From: VMFP01 sp964630025
Lineage (GTDB): Bacteria > Patescibacteriota > Andersenbacteria > UBA10190 > CAIZMI01
Length of the DNA stretch: 6,260 bases
Direction of reading: 5' to 3'
NCBI GenBank assembly: GCA_964630025.1
Contig: CAZVRG010000042.1
Coordinates: forward strand, 1 to 6,260
Both the position numbers and the translations under genes were made by a program. The notes beneath the pieces are model-generated. The model ran no database searches. It saw only the letters and a list, made by a program, of their open reading frames with translations, and had not been told where the DNA came from. This document shows, in pieces, positions 5,170 through 6,260 of this stretch; within the stretch, counting starts at the first letter, position 1; every line of letters begins with the position of its first letter.

Positions 5170-5269
5170 CCATTGCTTCGCAATGGAAATCCCAAGCACC
5201 AATGATCAAGCTCCAAACTTGTTTGGAATTTGGCATTTGGAACTTGGAGCTTCCATCGCGGAGCGATGG
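5170..5269 (+). repeat. Palindromic element, copy C (inside 23S helix 45)
   Basis: End hairpin CCATTGC-TTC-GCAATGG (5170-5186), central inverted repeat around CCAAAC (5213-5218) and GTTTGG (5221-5226), and end hairpin CCATCGC-GGA-GCGATGG (5253-5269). The flanks CTACCGAAGGCGCGGAA and TTGGTAGGCGAGCATTC are standard helix 45 borders. The outer ends CCATTGC and GCGATGG can also pair and then act as the helix 45 stem. Helix 45 (about E. coli 1170) is the second classical IVS site. Confidence 0.8.
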
Positions 5270-6019
5270 TTGGTAGGCGAGCATTCTATACGCAGAGAAG
5301 CGGGAGCCGCGAGGCCCCGTGGAGCGGTATAGAAGAGAGAATGCTGGCATGAGTAACTACACAGACCGTGAAAACCGGTCTCATCGAAAGTCCAAGGTTT
5401 CCTGGGCAATGGCAGTCACCCCAGGGTTAGTCGGTCCTAAGGCGAGGCCGAAAGGCGTAGCTGATGGGCAGCCGGTTAATATTCCGGCACTTCTTTGTAT
5501 GTTTCGTGGAGTGACACAGCGCGGGAGCGTGCAGCGGCTATGGAATGTCGTTGTGGGGCTTTGTAGGCGGGTCTCTTTGGTAAATCCGGGAGGCCTTTGG
5601 AAGCAATTCCAAAAACGCCGAGAAGCATCAACCGCCAATCCTTCGGGTGCGGCGAGGCACGTCGGCCGGGCTGGCAAGAAAAGCTCCGGGCGAATATGCA
5701 TACAGGGAATCCGTACCGCAAACCGACACAGGTGGACAGCTGCGTGAATGCAGCAAGATGATCGGGAGAACCCTCGTGAAGGAACTCGGCAAAAAAGTGC
5801 CCGTAACTTCGGAATAAGGGCTGCCTTCGGAACGCTGTCGAAAGACAGGGGAAAGAAGGCCGCAGCGAAAGACGCTTCGCGACTGTTTACCAAAAACACA
5901 GGTCCCTGCGAACTCGAAAGAGGATGTATAGGGGCTGATGCCTGGCCAGTGTCAGAAGGTTACTCCGCTCGATTGGTAATTGGGTGGCTAAGCCCTGATG
6001 AACGCCGGCGATAACTATA

Positions 6020-6029
6020 NNNNNNNNNN
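6020..6029. other. Assembly gap (10 N)
   Basis: Ten Ns follow the helix 69 loop sequence ATAACTATA. The sequence on the far side is not 23S rRNA. The gap hides the exon-intron boundary and the first intron helices; its true length is unknown. Confidence 0.95.
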
Positions 6030-6260
6030 GCAGTGCGCTATGTGCTGGAAACTCCGTGCATCCGGCGCTACGAATCATGTCATCCTGAGGAGAAACCGAA
6101 GGATCTCGTGGTGATCGTCACAATGCGTCCGGTGCGGACAATCAGCAGGAAATCCATACGAGGGTTGGAAAGTGGAATTAGTATTTCAAACTTCTTGAGG
6201 GAAACGAAAATGGAAAAACACGCTAGATGTGTCATTCAATGGCTGATCCTTCGCTCAGAG
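6030..6260 (+). other. Group I intron core, partial (P4-P5-P6), interrupting 23S helix 69
   Basis: The P element TGCTGGAAA (6043-6051) and the Q element ACAATCAGCAGGAAA (6138-6152) form P4 by TGCTG (6043-6047) with CAGCA (6143-6147). P5 is TCCG (6053-6056) with CGGA (6135-6138), extended by CCGG (6062-6065) with CCGG (6129-6132), CGC/GCG (6066-6068/6125-6127), CGA-TCA with TGATCG (6071-6077/6112-6117), and ATCCT with AGGAT (6082-6086/6100-6104). A possible P6 is AATCC (6151-6155) with GGGTT (6162-6166). Expected 23S sequence after helix 69 (CGGTCCTAAGGTAGCG) is absent. Helix 69 is a well-known insertion site of group I introns in bacterial and organellar 23S genes. P1-P3 fall in or near the gap; P7-P9 and the 3' splice site lie beyond the window. 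Confidence 0.75.
6210..6260 (+). CDS. Possible start of an intron-encoded protein, partial
   Basis: An ATG at 6210 is preceded by GAGGG (6197-6201) at 8 nt, and the frame (MEKHARCVIQWLILRSE) is open for 17 codons to the window edge. Group I introns at this 23S site often encode LAGLIDADG homing endonucleases, which would fit, but no LAGLIDADG motif is visible in so short a piece. The last 16 bases also match the dispersed CCTTCG...CTCAG repeat and could equally be the start of the intron P7 element, so the call is weak. Confidence 0.3.
   Translation, partial: MEKHARCVIQWLILRSE

Noticed and set aside
5381..5899. 172-codon minus-strand frame, and similar frames across 3400-6000
   Set aside because: They lie antisense to conserved 23S rRNA blocks, and their codons are dictated by rRNA.
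6250..6260. R/P7 element of the group I intron (CTCAGAG...)
   Set aside because: The bases match the start of the conserved R sequence, but they equally match the dispersed GATCCTTCGCTCAG repeat and the window ends before they can be told apart.

Overview
The window (about 6.3 kb, mid-50s %GC by eye) is bacterial. Its main content is the 5' two thirds of a heavily interrupted 23S rRNA gene, preceded by three ordinary protein genes. No 16S rRNA or tRNA precedes the 23S gene. The rRNA carries an intervening sequence with an ORF, palindromic repeat insertions and the start of a group I intron. Together with the many dispersed palindromes, this is most reminiscent of a Candidate Phyla Radiation (Patescibacteria) genome. 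That placement is inference; nothing here fixes the phylum.

Layout. 13-219 (+) is a small membrane protein resembling the C-terminal half of a DUF1761 protein. It converges, with a 1-bp gap, on 221-1648 (-), a PMT/GT39-type protein O-mannosyltransferase. Diverging from that, 1733-2425 (+) encodes a small MscS-superfamily protein of the conserved TM-helix (CmpX-like) type. 2426-2670 holds only GC-rich hairpins and repeats. A sigma70-like promoter at 2671-2698 is followed by a ~700-nt hairpin-rich leader with no convincing gene, and then by 23S rRNA from about 3399.

The 23S segment (about 3399-6019) matches E. coli 23S positions ~1-1918 but is roughly 700 nt longer. The main additions are an extended helix at 3633-3685; a ~310-nt intervening sequence in helix 25 (4140-4449), closed by a 15-bp perfect stem, that encodes a 74-residue zf-HC2 (zinc-binding anti-sigma type) protein with a good ribosome binding site; and two copies (4563-4661 in helix 35a, 5170-5269 in helix 45) of a ~100-bp palindromic element also present in the leader (3183-3292). 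At helix 69 the rRNA stops at a run of ten Ns. The sequence after it has P4, P5 and P6 pairings of a group I intron and the start of a possible intron ORF, so the rRNA presumably resumes beyond the window.

How the parts may work together: the helix 25 and helix 45 insertions lie at the two classical IVS sites where RNase III excises RNA and leaves a fragmented 23S rRNA. Here the helix 25 IVS encodes an HC2 zinc-finger protein rather than the usual four-helix-bundle IVS protein. This is the most unusual feature of the window. A regulatory link between rRNA processing and this protein is speculation.
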